This document shows positions 44,332-53,894 of a DNA stretch of 64,000 nt, in pieces. A model generated the notes under the pieces. It made no database searches, was not told the origin of the DNA, and saw nothing but the letters and a program-made list of their open reading frames with translations. Both the position numbers and the translations under genes were made by a program. The first letter of the stretch is position 1. Each line of letters starts with the position of its first letter. Origin of the DNA: Ectobacillus funiculus (GTDB lineage Bacteria; Bacillota; Bacilli; Bacillales; Bacillaceae_G); the NCBI RefSeq assembly GCF_004138295.1, contig NZ_SCFM01000002.1, positions 124,001 to 188,000 on the forward strand, in the 5' to 3' direction.

Positions 44332-46305
44332 ATGGGGGAAAGCGTACAAGGCTGCAAGCTTGGATTGGCATTATCGGGAGGAGGCTTTCGGGCTGCGTTG
44401 TATCATATCGGGGTCCTTGCGCAGCTTGCCGACCGCGGTCTGTTAAAGAATATCGAGGTAATCTCTACAGTTTCGGGTGGATCCATTATTGGTGCTATGT
44501 ATTATTTACATGTGAAACAGCAGCTAGAAACAAAGGTAAATGAAGAAATAACAGAAGAAGACTATGTCAATATTGTAAGACAGATAGAAGTGCGATTTAG
44601 GAAAGTGATCCAAAGTAACTTATTTGCCCGTACGTTTCAGACATTTTCTGACAACATCCGTATGCTAAGTCCAGACTACTCACGTAGTGACCGGATCGGT
44701 GAGCTGTATGACGAATATCTGTATAGACCTCTAATTCAAAGGGATAGTCTGCAGAATAAAGGGATGGTCAAAATGCATGAATTGCTCATCACTCCTAAAT
44801 CTAAACGTGAGCTTCCTATACCTTTTCAACCGGATCAACATAATAACCTTTTGCAAAATGCAAAGGTGCCTGTACTTCTGCTGAACACGACGGTACTGAA
44901 TACGGGGAGCAATTGGCGTTTTGAGGCAGTACGTATGGGCGATACGCGGCCAAGCGACTATGATCAGCGGCTGCGTGAATTGGATATTGACAAAAATTCA
45001 CGGCTAATGCGAGCGGATAGTTATTCTAAAATCCCTGTTGACCGCTTGCGTGAATTTGAACTTGGCTATGCTGTAGCGGCTTCGTCTGCAGTACCGGGTG
45101 TGTTCGTGCCGGTGGCGATGAGCGGCATGTATGAGGATATGCGTATACAATTAGTGGATGGAGGTGTCTATGACAATCAAGGCGTACAGGGATTGCTGGA
45201 CGCCGGGTGTACACATATGATCGTTAGTGATGCATCAGGACAAATGGATGATGAATTAGAGCCAAGCCCTCACGCGGCACAAGCTTTTAGCAGATCATTT
45301 TCCATTTTAGGAAAACGATTGCGGGAAGAGCAAATGTATCGAGTGATAGAAAAGCATGAGGAATCAAGATTGGTATATATACATTTAAGAAAAGGTCTTG
45401 CTGTCGAAGAGAAGCCCTTTGTTAATTTTAAGGAAAGTGTTGAATCTAGAAAACAAGAAGAAATGGATGGTTGCGAAAATATCGGTGAAAAGGATTTTGG
45501 CATACATCCACTGGTTCAATTGAAGCTCTCCAATTTACGTACACATTTAGATAGCTTTTCGGATGTAGAGGCATTTTCTTTAATGAACGCTGGTTACAAT
45601 ATGATGCAAGCAGAAATTGAACCGATGTTAGCTTATTTTAATGCGAAAGAGTCACCTATTTCTAATCAAAAATGGAGCTTTCAAAATGAAACTTTGCTCA
45701 GCCAACTGGAAAAACCAAGTGATGCGTTCTTACGTATACTGAGTGTTGGCGAGAGAAAAATTGGCAAAACACTTCTTTTGAGTAAAGAGGCGTCCATTAT
45801 GACCGGAATGGCAGCAATAGCTTTGTTGGTCTGGATATATTGGAGACTTGCAGCTTTACATATATCCATATTTACAATATCCTTACAGGAGCATATAGAT
45901 AATATTTTACAAAGTAGTTTTTTGGGATTAGATATAAAAAAGGTACTTAATAATCTTATCCCTAATGAAAGGCTTGAGTTAGGCATTTCAAAAATTCCTA
46001 AAGAAGTGCCAGTCTCCGCCGCGGGGTTATTTGTTGGAATCATCTTGCTCCTGATTTTGATAGCAGTGGATTTCTATTATGGAAACAAAGTCATCAAGGG
46101 AGTTGCTCGTCTTCTGCAAATACATACTGAAAGGTTTAAGACAATCGTTCTTGCACTTACCAGTATCATAATTCGTCTGTATCTTTGGATTTGTACTCCG
46201 TTATTCAATCGGTACGGCACCTTGGGTAACCTTCATGAATTAATTGAGAAAGAAGAGAAGAAAGCAAAAAAGCAGAGCAGTAAAGGATATCCCATTTCTA
46301 AATAA
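44332..46305 (+). CDS. Patatin-like phospholipase with C-terminal membrane segments
   Basis: The ATG at 44332 has ATAGGAGGTG upstream. The 657-residue product starts with a patatin domain: the oxyanion loop LALSGGGFRAALYHIGVL (about 12-29), the nucleophile Ser in STVSGGSIIG (about 44-53) and the catalytic Asp in LVDGGVYDNQG (about 277). So the Ser-Asp dyad is intact. After about residue 485 come three membrane helices (about 487-505, 563-582, 608-624), which would tether it to the membrane. It should release fatty acids from membrane lipids. The preceding truncated kinase gene is the only operon neighbour. Confidence 0.9.
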   Translation: MGESVQGCKLGLALSGGGFRAALYHIGVLAQLADRGLLKNIEVISTVSGGSIIGAMYYLHVKQQLETKVNEEITEEDYVNIVRQIEVRFRKVIQSNLFARTFQTFSDNIRMLSPDYSRSDRIGELYDEYLYRPLIQRDSLQNKGMVKMHELLITPKSKRELPIPFQPDQHNNLLQNAKVPVLLLNTTVLNTGSNWRFEAVRMGDTRPSDYDQRLRELDIDKNSRLMRADSYSKIPVDRLREFELGYAVAASSAVPGVFVPVAMSGMYEDMRIQLVDGGVYDNQGVQGLLDAGCTHMIVSDASGQMDDELEPSPHAAQAFSRSFSILGKRLREEQMYRVIEKHEESRLVYIHLRKGLAVEEKPFVNFKESVESRKQEEMDGCENIGEKDFGIHPLVQLKLSNLRTHLDSFSDVEAFSLMNAGYNMMQAEIEPMLAYFNAKESPISNQKWSFQNETLLSQLEKPSDAFLRILSVGERKIGKTLLLSKEASIMTGMAAIALLVWIYWRLAALHISIFTISLQEHIDNILQSSFLGLDIKKVLNNLIPNERLELGISKIPKEVPVSAAGLFVGIILLLILIAVDFYYGNKVIKGVARLLQIHTERFKTIVLALTSIIIRLYLWICTPLFNRYGTLGNLHELIEKEEKKAKKQSSKGYPISK

Positions 46306-46529
46306 GCTGTGGTTTTTGACTAAGGAATGATTGGATGAAAAGGACAATTCTTATCTTCTATACAATATGCTAGGGAGGAACGGGAGAGGAACCTTTTGGG
46401 TTGACCGCAAAAGTTAGACAGGAATATCAGAATGCTTTCTAGGCATGAGTCCGGTTCAATAGCGGAAGCATGCTTTTTAATTTGTTTCATTTTATAAAGA
46501 TATTAAAATGAAATTATTATGAAAATTTT

Positions 46530-46690
46530 AATTTTAGATTTTTGTAGTTTTTTGTGTGATTGTGTAGGTCGGCTTATAGAGTAAGAGTACAGCCTGTAAC
46601 AAACCGGGTTTATCAAAAACAGAAGGGGGCATTTTTATGAAAGCGGTTACGGAGATGTGGATAGGAGAACGTTATTGGTGTTTATGGTGA
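46530..46690 (+). repeat. Duplicated transporter leader, relic copy
   Basis: AAAATTTTAATTTTAGA, TTTTTGTAGTTTTTTGTG, GATT.TGTAGGT and CTTGTA/CCTGTAACA match the leader at 46748-46877. It keeps the direct repeat TTTTGT, 4 nt, TTTTGT (46540-46555), a GAAGGGGGC ribosome site and an ATG at 46637. The frame that follows stops after 17 codons (MKAVTEMWIGERYWCLW). It is a relic of a duplicated promoter-leader, or of a lost paralogous gene. Confidence 0.6.
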
Positions 46691-46764
46691 CGTGAAAACT
46701 CACGATAGAATCGACTAGAAGTCTACTATTATATCATAATTAAATGAAATTTTAATTTTAGACT

Positions 46765-46780
46765 TTTTGTAGTTTTTTGT
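46765..46780 (+). promoter_or_regulatory. GlnL-type direct repeat upstream of the transporter gene
   Basis: TTTTGT (46765-46770), AGTT, TTTTGT (46775-46780), a 10-bp period, ending 97 bp before the start codon. The same arrangement occurs at 46540-46555 and 51002-51017. I recall TTTTGT-N4-TTTTGT as the kind of site described for B. subtilis GlnL; a GlnL-like regulator is encoded at 49825. Confidence 0.6.
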
Positions 46781-46877
46781 GGGATTATGTAGGTTTACTT
46801 GTAGAGTGATAACATAACTTGTAACATATTCTAACAAACAGATAAAACAGGGGTAAAAAAATAGAGGGGGAGTTTTC

Positions 46878-48149
46878 ATGAAAAGGTTTGGTTTAGCCAC
46901 ACAAATTTTTATTGCACTTGTACTTGGGATTGGTGTAGGTGTCGCTTTTCATGGTAATGAAGGAGCGGTTGCCGTTATAGCACCGATTGGCGATGTTTTT
47001 ATTCATCTCATTAAGATGATCGTTATCCCAATTGTTATTTCTGCATTAATCGTGTCAATAGCTGGTGTTGGTGACATTAAAAAGTTAGGGAAATTAGGCG
47101 GTAAGAGTATCCTTTATTTTGAAGTGGTTACAACAGTTGCGATTGCAATCGGATTATTGGCGGCAAACCTATTCCAACCAGGCACGGGTTTGAATATGAA
47201 CAAACTTCAGGAAAGTGATATTTCCAAGTATGAAGAAACAATGAAGGCAACGGAAAATCCAAATGTAGCGGATATTATTGTTCATCTTGTTCCGAAGAAT
47301 ATATTTGAATCTATTGCTCAAGGTGACTTGCTTCCAGTTATTTTCTTTTCTGTTTTTTTTGGCTTAGGGATTGCAGCGGTAGGGGAAAAAGGAAAGCCAG
47401 TGCTGGCATTTTTTGAAGGTGTATTAGAGGCAATGTTTTGGGTAACAAATGTCGTTATGAAATTTGCTCCATTTGGAGTATTTGCGCTCATTGGCGTGAA
47501 CGTTGCTAAGTTTGGCGCAGCTTCGTTAATTCCTCTAGGGAAATTAGTATTGGCTGTTTATGTAACAATGATTATTTTTGTGGTTGTTGTTCTTGGGGTA
47601 ATTGCGAAACTGTCTGGGACAAGCGTTTTTCTTCTGATGAAGGTATTAAAAGATGAGTTGATCCTAGCATTTACAACAGCCAGCTCTGAAGCTGTTTTAC
47701 CAAGAATTATGGATAAGATGGAGAAGTTTGGGTGTCCAAAATCCATTACCTCTTTTGTGATTCCAGTAGGATATACATTTAACCTAGATGGTTCATCGAT
47801 TTATCAAGCTCTCGCTTCTCTTTTTGTTGCACAAATGTATGGCATTGACCTATCCATTATGCAGCAAATTACACTATTATTGGTACTAATGCTTACTTCA
47901 AAAGGAATGGCCGGTGTTCCAGGTGCGTCGTTTGTAGTTATTCTTACAACGCTTGGCGCTATGGGGCTTCCTCTAGAAGGAGTTGCTTTCATTGCCGGTA
48001 TTGACCGTATTTTGGATATGATTCGAACAGCGGTAAATGTGATCGGGAATTCATTGGCGGCAATTGTGATGTCAAAATGGGAAGGTGAATTTGACAAGGA
48101 GAAAGCAAAGCATTATATAGCTTCATTTAAAGAGTCAGATGTAGCATAA
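46878..48149 (+). CDS. Dicarboxylate/amino acid:cation symporter (GltP/DctA family)
   Basis: The ATG at 46878 follows GAGGGGGAG. The 423-residue product has the DAACS plan: eight membrane helices and two re-entrant loops. Signatures are PIGDVFIHLIKMIVIPIVIS, the serine-rich loop LAFTTASSEAVLPRIM, YTFNLDGSSIYQALASLF, and MLTSKGMAGVPGASFVVIL with DRILDMIRTAVNVIGN in the last helix, where Asp, Arg and Asn bind substrate and cation. The substrate is glutamate, aspartate or a C4-dicarboxylate. The neighbouring malic enzyme with a shared upstream motif makes malate or fumarate attractive, while the GlnK/GlnL-like system points to glutamate or glutamine metabolism. Confidence 0.93.
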   Translation: MKRFGLATQIFIALVLGIGVGVAFHGNEGAVAVIAPIGDVFIHLIKMIVIPIVISALIVSIAGVGDIKKLGKLGGKSILYFEVVTTVAIAIGLLAANLFQPGTGLNMNKLQESDISKYEETMKATENPNVADIIVHLVPKNIFESIAQGDLLPVIFFSVFFGLGIAAVGEKGKPVLAFFEGVLEAMFWVTNVVMKFAPFGVFALIGVNVAKFGAASLIPLGKLVLAVYVTMIIFVVVVLGVIAKLSGTSVFLLMKVLKDELILAFTTASSEAVLPRIMDKMEKFGCPKSITSFVIPVGYTFNLDGSSIYQALASLFVAQMYGIDLSIMQQITLLLVLMLTSKGMAGVPGASFVVILTTLGAMGLPLEGVAFIAGIDRILDMIRTAVNVIGNSLAAIVMSKWEGEFDKEKAKHYIASFKESDVA

Positions 48150-48432
48150 GTGTATTGAGTATAGATTGCTGGTGCGGTGCTTTTTGACAGGGAGTAATGT
48201 CAAGGAAGCCTTTTGAAAATGAGAAAAGCCGTATAGATATCTGGATAGATACGAATGCTATGAGTAGAAGTTGTTTTTCCGCTTTCAACATTGTATACTT
48301 TTTAAGCCTAGCTTAGTTTACTTATTTGTATGGCTGCTACGCGTCTGCAGCCAGGGTGTTGGTGTCTTTATCTTATAAATAGATGGACAAAGCGGTTCTT
48401 GGAGAGACAGAAAGCTGCTCATGCAAATTGAA

Positions 48433-48478
48433 AACGAATCTGATAGGGGGAAGTATATACCTTTGTCAGATTCGTTGT
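48433..48478 (+). terminator. Terminator after the transporter gene
   Basis: AACGAATCTGA pairs with TCAGATTCGTT around a 22-nt loop, followed by GTTT. The 280 bp before it show no gene. Confidence 0.6.
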
Positions 48479-48488
48479 TTAGGTTTAT

Positions 48489-49820
48489 ATGCTACAAATG
48501 TGGGAAGTGAAATACTTGCGAATCAACCAATTTTTTAAAAATGATGTATATATTTTATTATTTGCTATAGTTGCCGTTCCGTTGGCAGGAGAGTTGAAGT
48601 TTTACCCTTTTCATGATGCGTTTCGTGTTAGTCTAGGTACACCTATTTTTTTCTTTTCTTTGCTCCTATTGCGGAACTTTTCATCGGTTATAACCGGCGT
48701 TTGTACAGCAGTATCTACTTTTTTCTTTCGGGTTGGGTTAGACTGGCTGACACAAGATCATTTCGATTTTGTAGTTTCTAGCCAAATGCGCTATCCTGCT
48801 GCCCTTTATTATGTAATGTATGCGCTTTTCTTTTATATATTAAAAACGAATCAGTTCCATCAGCGTCCTTGGATTATCGGGGTACTGGGAATTACCATTG
48901 AAATCATAGCCAGTTTAACTGAACTCTTGTTTCGGCATATGGCTGTGGGAGATTTTTTTACGCTGTCAAGGCTACTCCAAATTTTTGTAATCGCTATTTT
49001 TCGCAGCTTTTTCGTGCTTTCCTTTTTTAGTATGATGAAGTTATATGAAGGGCAATTAAGGGAGTGGCAAATTCGTCAAAAAAATCAGCAATTATTAATG
49101 CTTTTATCTAATTTATATGAAGAAGCTGTTCATTTAAAAAAAGTATTGCAAAACGCTGAAAGTATTATGAAAATATCGTACGATTTATATCGAGACTTGA
49201 ATCAAGTAAGACATTATCCAGGACTTCCTTTAGAGGAATTCAGCAAAAGGGCCTTGCGGATTGCTGGAGAAGTACATGAAATAAAAAAGGATAACCAAAG
49301 GATTTTTGCAGGGCTTTCCAAGGTGATTGTAGATGAGAAATTTGTGGATTATATGAATATATATGAGCTTGTTCCGCTTATTATCCGAACAAATGAAACA
49401 TATGCCAGTTCATTAGGTAAGAAAATTGAATTTCGATATCGGATAGAGGGCGGGCATCAAGATTACCATGTGTATCTTGTTTTATCGTTAATAAATAATG
49501 TAGTGGTTAATGCGGTAGAAGCCATTAAGGATAAAGGAACAATAACCATTTGTGTAACAAAGGAAGGTCAATTTGTAGGCTTTCAAGTGGAGGATGACGG
49601 TCCCGGTGTTCCTGAAAAACAAAGAAGTTTAATCTTCAAGCCTGGATTTACTTCCAAATACGATGAAACAGGTATAGCATCAACAGGTATTGGTCTTTCG
49701 TATGTAAAAGAACTTACAGAGGAGCTGGGGGGCGTGGTCACGCTGCAAGATAGTTTGAAGCATTCCGGAGCTTCCTTCATAATAAAAATCCCAGCGTATA
49801 GCCTAGTTGAAAGAAGGTGA
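48489..49820 (+). CDS. Sensor histidine kinase, GlnK-like
   Basis: The start is uncertain: ATG at 48489 or 48498, or TTG at 48516 with GGGAAGTG before it. The product of about 440 residues has six N-terminal membrane helices (to about 190), a coiled linker, and then a kinase core. VHEIKKDNQRIFAGL is the probable phosphoacceptor His region, NNVVVNAVEAI the N box, VEDDGPGVP the G1 box and GIGLSYVKEL the G2 box. The YcbB-type regulator next door and the H-box sequence favour the GlnK group, which responds to glutamine or glutamate in B. subtilis. The regulator gene starts 4 bp after its stop. Confidence 0.88.
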   Translation: MLQMWEVKYLRINQFFKNDVYILLFAIVAVPLAGELKFYPFHDAFRVSLGTPIFFFSLLLLRNFSSVITGVCTAVSTFFFRVGLDWLTQDHFDFVVSSQMRYPAALYYVMYALFFYILKTNQFHQRPWIIGVLGITIEIIASLTELLFRHMAVGDFFTLSRLLQIFVIAIFRSFFVLSFFSMMKLYEGQLREWQIRQKNQQLLMLLSNLYEEAVHLKKVLQNAESIMKISYDLYRDLNQVRHYPGLPLEEFSKRALRIAGEVHEIKKDNQRIFAGLSKVIVDEKFVDYMNIYELVPLIIRTNETYASSLGKKIEFRYRIEGGHQDYHVYLVLSLINNVVVNAVEAIKDKGTITICVTKEGQFVGFQVEDDGPGVPEKQRSLIFKPGFTSKYDETGIASTGIGLSYVKELTEELGGVVTLQDSLKHSGASFIIKIPAYSLVERR

Positions 49821-49824
49821 TTCT

Positions 49825-50754
49825 ATGCATTTTTACCTAATAGATGATGATGAAGTACATCGTTCCATGTTGGCGCAAATAATCGAAGATGAGAATCTGG
49901 GTGATGTTGTAGGAGAAGCTGAAGATGGCTCAGTATTGGACGAAAATTTAATAGTTTTAAAGTATGTGGATATTCTCTTTATTGATTTGTTAATGCCGAA
50001 TCGTGATGGAATTGAAACAATTCGCTCACTGCGCGGGAAATTTGCGGGTAAAATTATTATGATTTCACAAGTGGAATCAAAAGAATTGATTGGAGAAGCC
50101 TATTCACTTGGTGTAGAGTATTATATTACAAAGCCAATCAACCGAGTTGAAGTGCTAACGATTATCCGGAATGTCATTGAGCGAATCCACTTAGAAAAAT
50201 CTATCTTTGATATTCAAAAAACATTAACAAACGTACTGAACCTTCAGCAGCCGAAGCAGGAAATAACACAAGCTTGGAAGCAAAGCAGTATTACAACAGC
50301 TGGGGAATTTCTTTTATCTGAATTAGGAATTGTTGGTGAAAGTGGAAGTAAGGATTTGCTGGATATTTTGCAATATCTAAATCAATATGAACAACATCAT
50401 CCATTTGAACAGCAATTTCCACCTCTTAAAGAGATTTTCGTTCAAATCACCTTAAAAAAAATGGGGGCATCTGCATCGCAAGTTGATATTAATCGGGAGG
50501 TAAAGGCTTCTGAACAACGTGTACGAAGAGCCATTTATCAATCGTTAAATCATTTAGCGTCACTTGGTTTAGCAGATTTTTTGAATGCCAAGTTCGAAAA
50601 CTATGCCTCTAAGTTCTTTGATTTTACAATTGTGCGCCAGAAGATGACAGAGTTACAGAAGAACTCCAAAGCCTCTTCTAGTACACGGGTCAATACGAAG
50701 AAATTTATTCAAATTCTCTATTTTGAATCGAAACGCCTCGTTTCCGAGGAATAA
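49825..50754 (+). CDS. Response regulator with YcbB-type DNA-binding domain, GlnL-like
   Basis: I chose the ATG at 49825, 4 bp after the kinase stop, with GAAGGTGA as site. The 309-residue product has a receiver domain with the phosphoacceptor Asp54 (DILFIDLLMPNRDG), acidic pocket DDDE (7-10) and Lys in ITKPI. The C-terminal 170 residues match the YcbB domain found in GlnL (DILQYLNQYEQHHPFEQQFP, then KASEQRVRRAIYQSLNHLAS). It should bind DNA when phosphorylated. Candidate sites are the direct repeats at 46540, 46765 and 51002. Confidence 0.88.
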   Translation: MHFYLIDDDEVHRSMLAQIIEDENLGDVVGEAEDGSVLDENLIVLKYVDILFIDLLMPNRDGIETIRSLRGKFAGKIIMISQVESKELIGEAYSLGVEYYITKPINRVEVLTIIRNVIERIHLEKSIFDIQKTLTNVLNLQQPKQEITQAWKQSSITTAGEFLLSELGIVGESGSKDLLDILQYLNQYEQHHPFEQQFPPLKEIFVQITLKKMGASASQVDINREVKASEQRVRRAIYQSLNHLASLGLADFLNAKFENYASKFFDFTIVRQKMTELQKNSKASSSTRVNTKKFIQILYFESKRLVSEE

Positions 50755-50784
50755 CGGATACACCCATATTCATTAGAAAATAAA

Positions 50785-50816
50785 GCCGCTAAGAACGTAT
50801 TCTTAGTGGCCTTTTT
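50785..50816 (+). terminator. Terminator of the two-component operon
   Basis: GCCGCTAAGAA and TTCTTAGTGGC pair around a 4-nt loop, followed by CTTTTT. Confidence 0.9.
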
Positions 50817-50817
50817 A

Positions 50818-50948
50818 CATTGTAGGAAAGGATAAATTTCTAGCTAGGAGACCATTCGATGTAGTGAGAAATTTTAGGGATAAGGTATAAGGGCAGCTAC
50901 GCCTCTGTCTTCGCCTGACAGTTCGCCAATCGGTGAGTTTTCTTTATT
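50818..50948 (+). repeat. Intergenic repeat E, copy 3
   Basis: GTAGGAAAGGATAAATTTCTAGCT, CATTCGATGTAGTGAGAAATT, GTATAAG, CTACGCCTCTGTCTTCGCC and CGCCAATCGGTGAG followed by TTTTCTTT. It starts directly behind the terminator of the response-regulator gene and has lost part of the right-hand block. Confidence 0.75.
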
Positions 50949-51001
50949 TTATCTGATAGAGGGCTCCACTAACGGAAGTATTATATTTTGGATCAAAATA
51001 C

Positions 51002-51017
51002 TTTTGTTAGATTTTGT
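51002..51017 (+). promoter_or_regulatory. GlnL-type direct repeat upstream of the malic enzyme gene
   Basis: TTTTGT (51002-51007), TAGA, TTTTGT (51012-51017), ending 100 bp before the start codon. Spacing and distance match those at the transporter gene. Confidence 0.6.
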
Positions 51018-51117
51018 AGGGTTCTGTGGTTCTGCGTATTTCAATCCGTATATTACGAGTAGGCGACTATTTCTGAAAAAATACAATAACTGATATAAAC
51101 TTGGAGGGAAGTAAATT

Positions 51118-52452
51118 ATGACTAACAAACAACTTATTCGGACTTTGATGATCGAAACGCCTTCTATCCCTGGCAGTCTTGGGAAAGTAGCAACGATAAT
51201 CGGTTTGGCCGGAGGAGATATAGGAGAAATTGAAACGATAAAGGTCGGTCCTAATTACACGATCCGTAATATTACTATTCAAGTTGATCACGAGGGGCAA
51301 ATAGAGGAACTGGAGAACTCTCTTTTCCGATTAGGAGGAGGTATTCGGCTTCACACCATCTCAGATGAGGTCCTTCATGCACATGAAGGAGGAAAAATTC
51401 AAATGAAAAGCAAAGTAGCCCTTCAATCTCTGGCTGATTTAAGACGAGTGTATACTCCAGGTGTGGCAAATGTTTGCCGAATCATTGAACAAGAGCCGGA
51501 TAAGGCAAAAATTTATACGAGTATCGGCAACTCCGTAGCCATTGTTACAGACGGGACTGCAATTCTTGGTCTTGGGGACATCGGTCCTGTTGCTGGAATG
51601 CCAGTTATGGAAGGGAAAGCTGTTCTTTTCGATCAATTAGCAGGTATTAATGGAATTCCTATTCTTCTAGACACGAAAGATCCAGAGGAAATTATACGTA
51701 CGGTGAAGCATATTTCCCTTGGCTTTAGCGGTATTCTACTTGAAGATATTGGTTCTCCGCATTGTTTTGAAATTGAAGAGCGACTTAAGAAGGAGCTGCA
51801 GATTCCAGTCATGCATGATGATCAACATGGAACTGCGGTTGTTACCTTGGCTGCAGCAATTTCAGCATGTAAAAGTGCCGGGATTGACTTAAAAAAGGCG
51901 AAGGTAGGACAGATTGGCCTTGGCGCAGCAGGATTGGCAATCTCACGAATGCTTATGGCCTATGGAGTGACTAATGTATTTGGGATAGACAAGTGTCAGG
52001 ATGCGAAGGCACGGTTAGAGAACTATGGTGGCCGTTCGTTCGATAGTATTGAAGCGTTAATGGGCAACTGTGATATTATTATTGCGACTACAGGTGTACC
52101 TGGACTTATTAAGCAGCAGTGGGTACGTCCGGGGCAAGTGATTCTAGCTTTATCTAATCCAAAACCAGAGATTGAGCCAGAATTAGCTTTACAAGCGGGG
52201 GCTGCTTATGCAGCGGATGGCCGCTCGGTAAACAATGTTCTTGGCTTTCCAGGCATCTTTCGCGGTGTGTTAAATGCACAAGCAAGAGACATTACCCATT
52301 CTATGCTAGTTGCTGCAGCTGAAGCCATTGCAGCATGTACAAAACCAGGAGACTTGGTTCCGCATCCATTAGATTTACATGTTCATAAAATGGTAACGGA
52401 GGCTGTGGAAAGAGTAGCTTCTCTGCATGAGGAGATAGTTGTAACTAAGTAA
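51118..52452 (+). CDS. NAD(P)-dependent malic enzyme with N-terminal ACT domain
   Basis: The ATG at 51118 follows TTGGAGGGAAGTAA. Of 444 residues, the first 75 form an ACT regulatory domain ([18 protein letters not shown]). The malic enzyme core has [11 protein letters not shown] (catalytic Tyr), [17 protein letters not shown] and [15 protein letters not shown] (metal-binding Glu/Asp). A Rossmann domain with [14 protein letters not shown] follows, then [12 protein letters not shown]. It oxidatively decarboxylates malate to pyruvate; the ACT domain suggests control by a small metabolite. With the transporter and the two-component system it would form a malate or glutamate utilisation module. 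Confidence 0.93.
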   Translation: MTNKQLIRTLMIETPSIPGSLGKVATIIGLAGGDIGEIETIKVGPNYTIRNITIQVDHEGQIEELENSLFRLGGGIRLHTISDEVLHAHEGGKIQMKSKVALQSLADLRRVYTPGVANVCRIIEQEPDKAKIYTSIGNSVAIVTDGTAILGLGDIGPVAGMPVMEGKAVLFDQLAGINGIPILLDTKDPEEIIRTVKHISLGFSGILLEDIGSPHCFEIEERLKKELQIPVMHDDQHGTAVVTLAAAISACKSAGIDLKKAKVGQIGLGAAGLAISRMLMAYGVTNVFGIDKCQDAKARLENYGGRSFDSIEALMGNCDIIIATTGVPGLIKQQWVRPGQVILALSNPKPEIEPELALQAGAAYAADGRSVNNVLGFPGIFRGVLNAQARDITHSMLVAAAEAIAACTKPGDLVPHPLDLHVHKMVTEAVERVASLHEEIVVTK

Positions 52453-52550
52453 GAGGGTAGAGGATAAACACTGCTGCTTCCGCAGTCTTTGGAAGACAGA
52501 GTGGGCTGCAAAAGACTTTTTGTATGATAAGGCCTGATCTTTTCATTAAA

Positions 52551-52586
52551 AACAGCAAGGGGAACAATCTTCTTGCTGTTCTTTTG
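52551..52586 (+). terminator. Terminator of the malic enzyme gene
   Basis: AACAGCAAG pairs with CTTGCTGTT around a 12-nt loop, followed by CTTTTGC. Confidence 0.7.
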
Positions 52587-52743
52587 CTTCCGCAATCGAT
52601 CAGCAATGAACGATAGAATGTTTTTCATACGTGAGAGACAGAAATGCTGGTTTTAGTTTCGAAAACAAAAACCAATAGTTTGTATAAATCATAAGAGGAT
52701 GTACAAAATATATATAAGATTAGATAACAGGAGGTAGCTCTTA

Positions 52744-52995
52744 ATGAACAAACCATACCTTTGCCCGAATTGTAAAACAAATCGCTCAAGATTTAATATC
52801 ATTGAGCAATTAGCAAAGCCAGTAAAAATGGATCCTCAATCAGGAGAAATTACAAACGAATACACCAATGATTCGTTAGAACCTTTCCATTTAGCGTATA
52901 GAGGTCCACAATATAAAGTTCAATGCGGTTCTTGCGGCTTAATAGAAGACGAAATAGCTTTTATAAAGCGAGCTGAACACAATCCTGGCTTTTAA
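52744..52995 (+). CDS. Small zinc-ribbon protein (83 aa)
   Basis: The ATG at 52744 follows ACAGGAGGTAG. The 83-residue product has two CxxC knuckles, [10 protein letters not shown] (about 7-10) and QCGSCGL (about 60-63), enough for one zinc ribbon. I do not know a function. It stands alone, with gene-free DNA on both sides. Confidence 0.75.
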   Translation: MNKPYLCPNCKTNRSRFNIIEQLAKPVKMDPQSGEITNEYTNDSLEPFHLAYRGPQYKVQCGSCGLIEDEIAFIKRAEHNPGF

Positions 52996-53411
52996 AATGC
53001 TTTATACTCGTGATCTTCAGTTTTTGATTGTAGAGCCGATCAGCCTATATGATAAATATCCTCTCATACTTTGTATACGAATGCCTCTTATGAATACCGA
53101 AATAGTCCTTTTCAAATCTGCTTGCTGCGCATAGAATACACATGTATCTCCGTAGATCTATGCGCTCCTGAGTTTCTTAGCTTACAAAATTCTTTAGATA
53201 GCAGATAATCCATATAAAACGGAATCAAGTAATGATAAGAATGGCTCAGACATGTATAACTGATAGCTAAGATGCATTAGTGTTGTTAGTTTCAATTACA
53301 ATACATAAATATTGTATCGGAAACAACCAACCATCATTCTATGGAGTTTGGGCCATAAAAATGCTATATGAGTCGGATTATGAATTGCTTACTGTTGTAT
53401 AGATCGTGGCT
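52996..53411. other. Gene-free stretch
   Basis: I see no gene, hairpin or repeat here that I can support. Confidence 0.4.
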
Positions 53412-53534
53412 TTATTTTTTCAAGGGGATTTTGATAGTAGTTTGTAACTCCACGAAAAAAAATACTAAGTATAGATAAACGATTTCAATCATACATAGAG
53501 CATTCTTCTTGAAGGCATTCATTAAAAGTTTCAT
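53412..53534 (-). CDS. Very small membrane protein (40 aa)
   Basis: The ATG at 53532-53534 is preceded by GAAAGGAGCAAACCAAC. The product starts MKLLMNAFKKNALCMIEIVY, continues with a hydrophobic stretch LYLVFFFVELQTTI and ends KIPLKK, so it has one membrane helix with basic ends. The family is not recognised. The 360 bp between it and the aldolase gene contain no other feature I can support. Confidence 0.4.
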   Translation of the reverse strand: MKLLMNAFKKNALCMIEIVYLYLVFFFVELQTTIKIPLKK

Positions 53535-53894
53535 GTTGGTTTGCTCCTTTCTTCGTGTGTGATTTATAAGGCTATCATACTACTAATTTTCTGAGATGTA
53601 TCATTGTTTGTCAGGATTTCTCACAAGTTTCTTCCAATTTCTTATTTTACAAAGAATGGATCCTACTGTTAGGGTATTTCTATATGACATGTATATGACA
53701 GTTTTATATGTAAACTGTTTTGAACTGGGTTGATATAATCTGTTTCCTTTGATAAACTAATCTTTTAGGAAATAGATTGAAACCTTCGGAGGCATCAGGA
53801 GCTAAGCATAGTTACGAAAATTTAGTACATAAAAATATGAAGGTTAAAAAATAATATGATTAAAAAGCAGGATAAACAGGGGGAAGTTATTATT

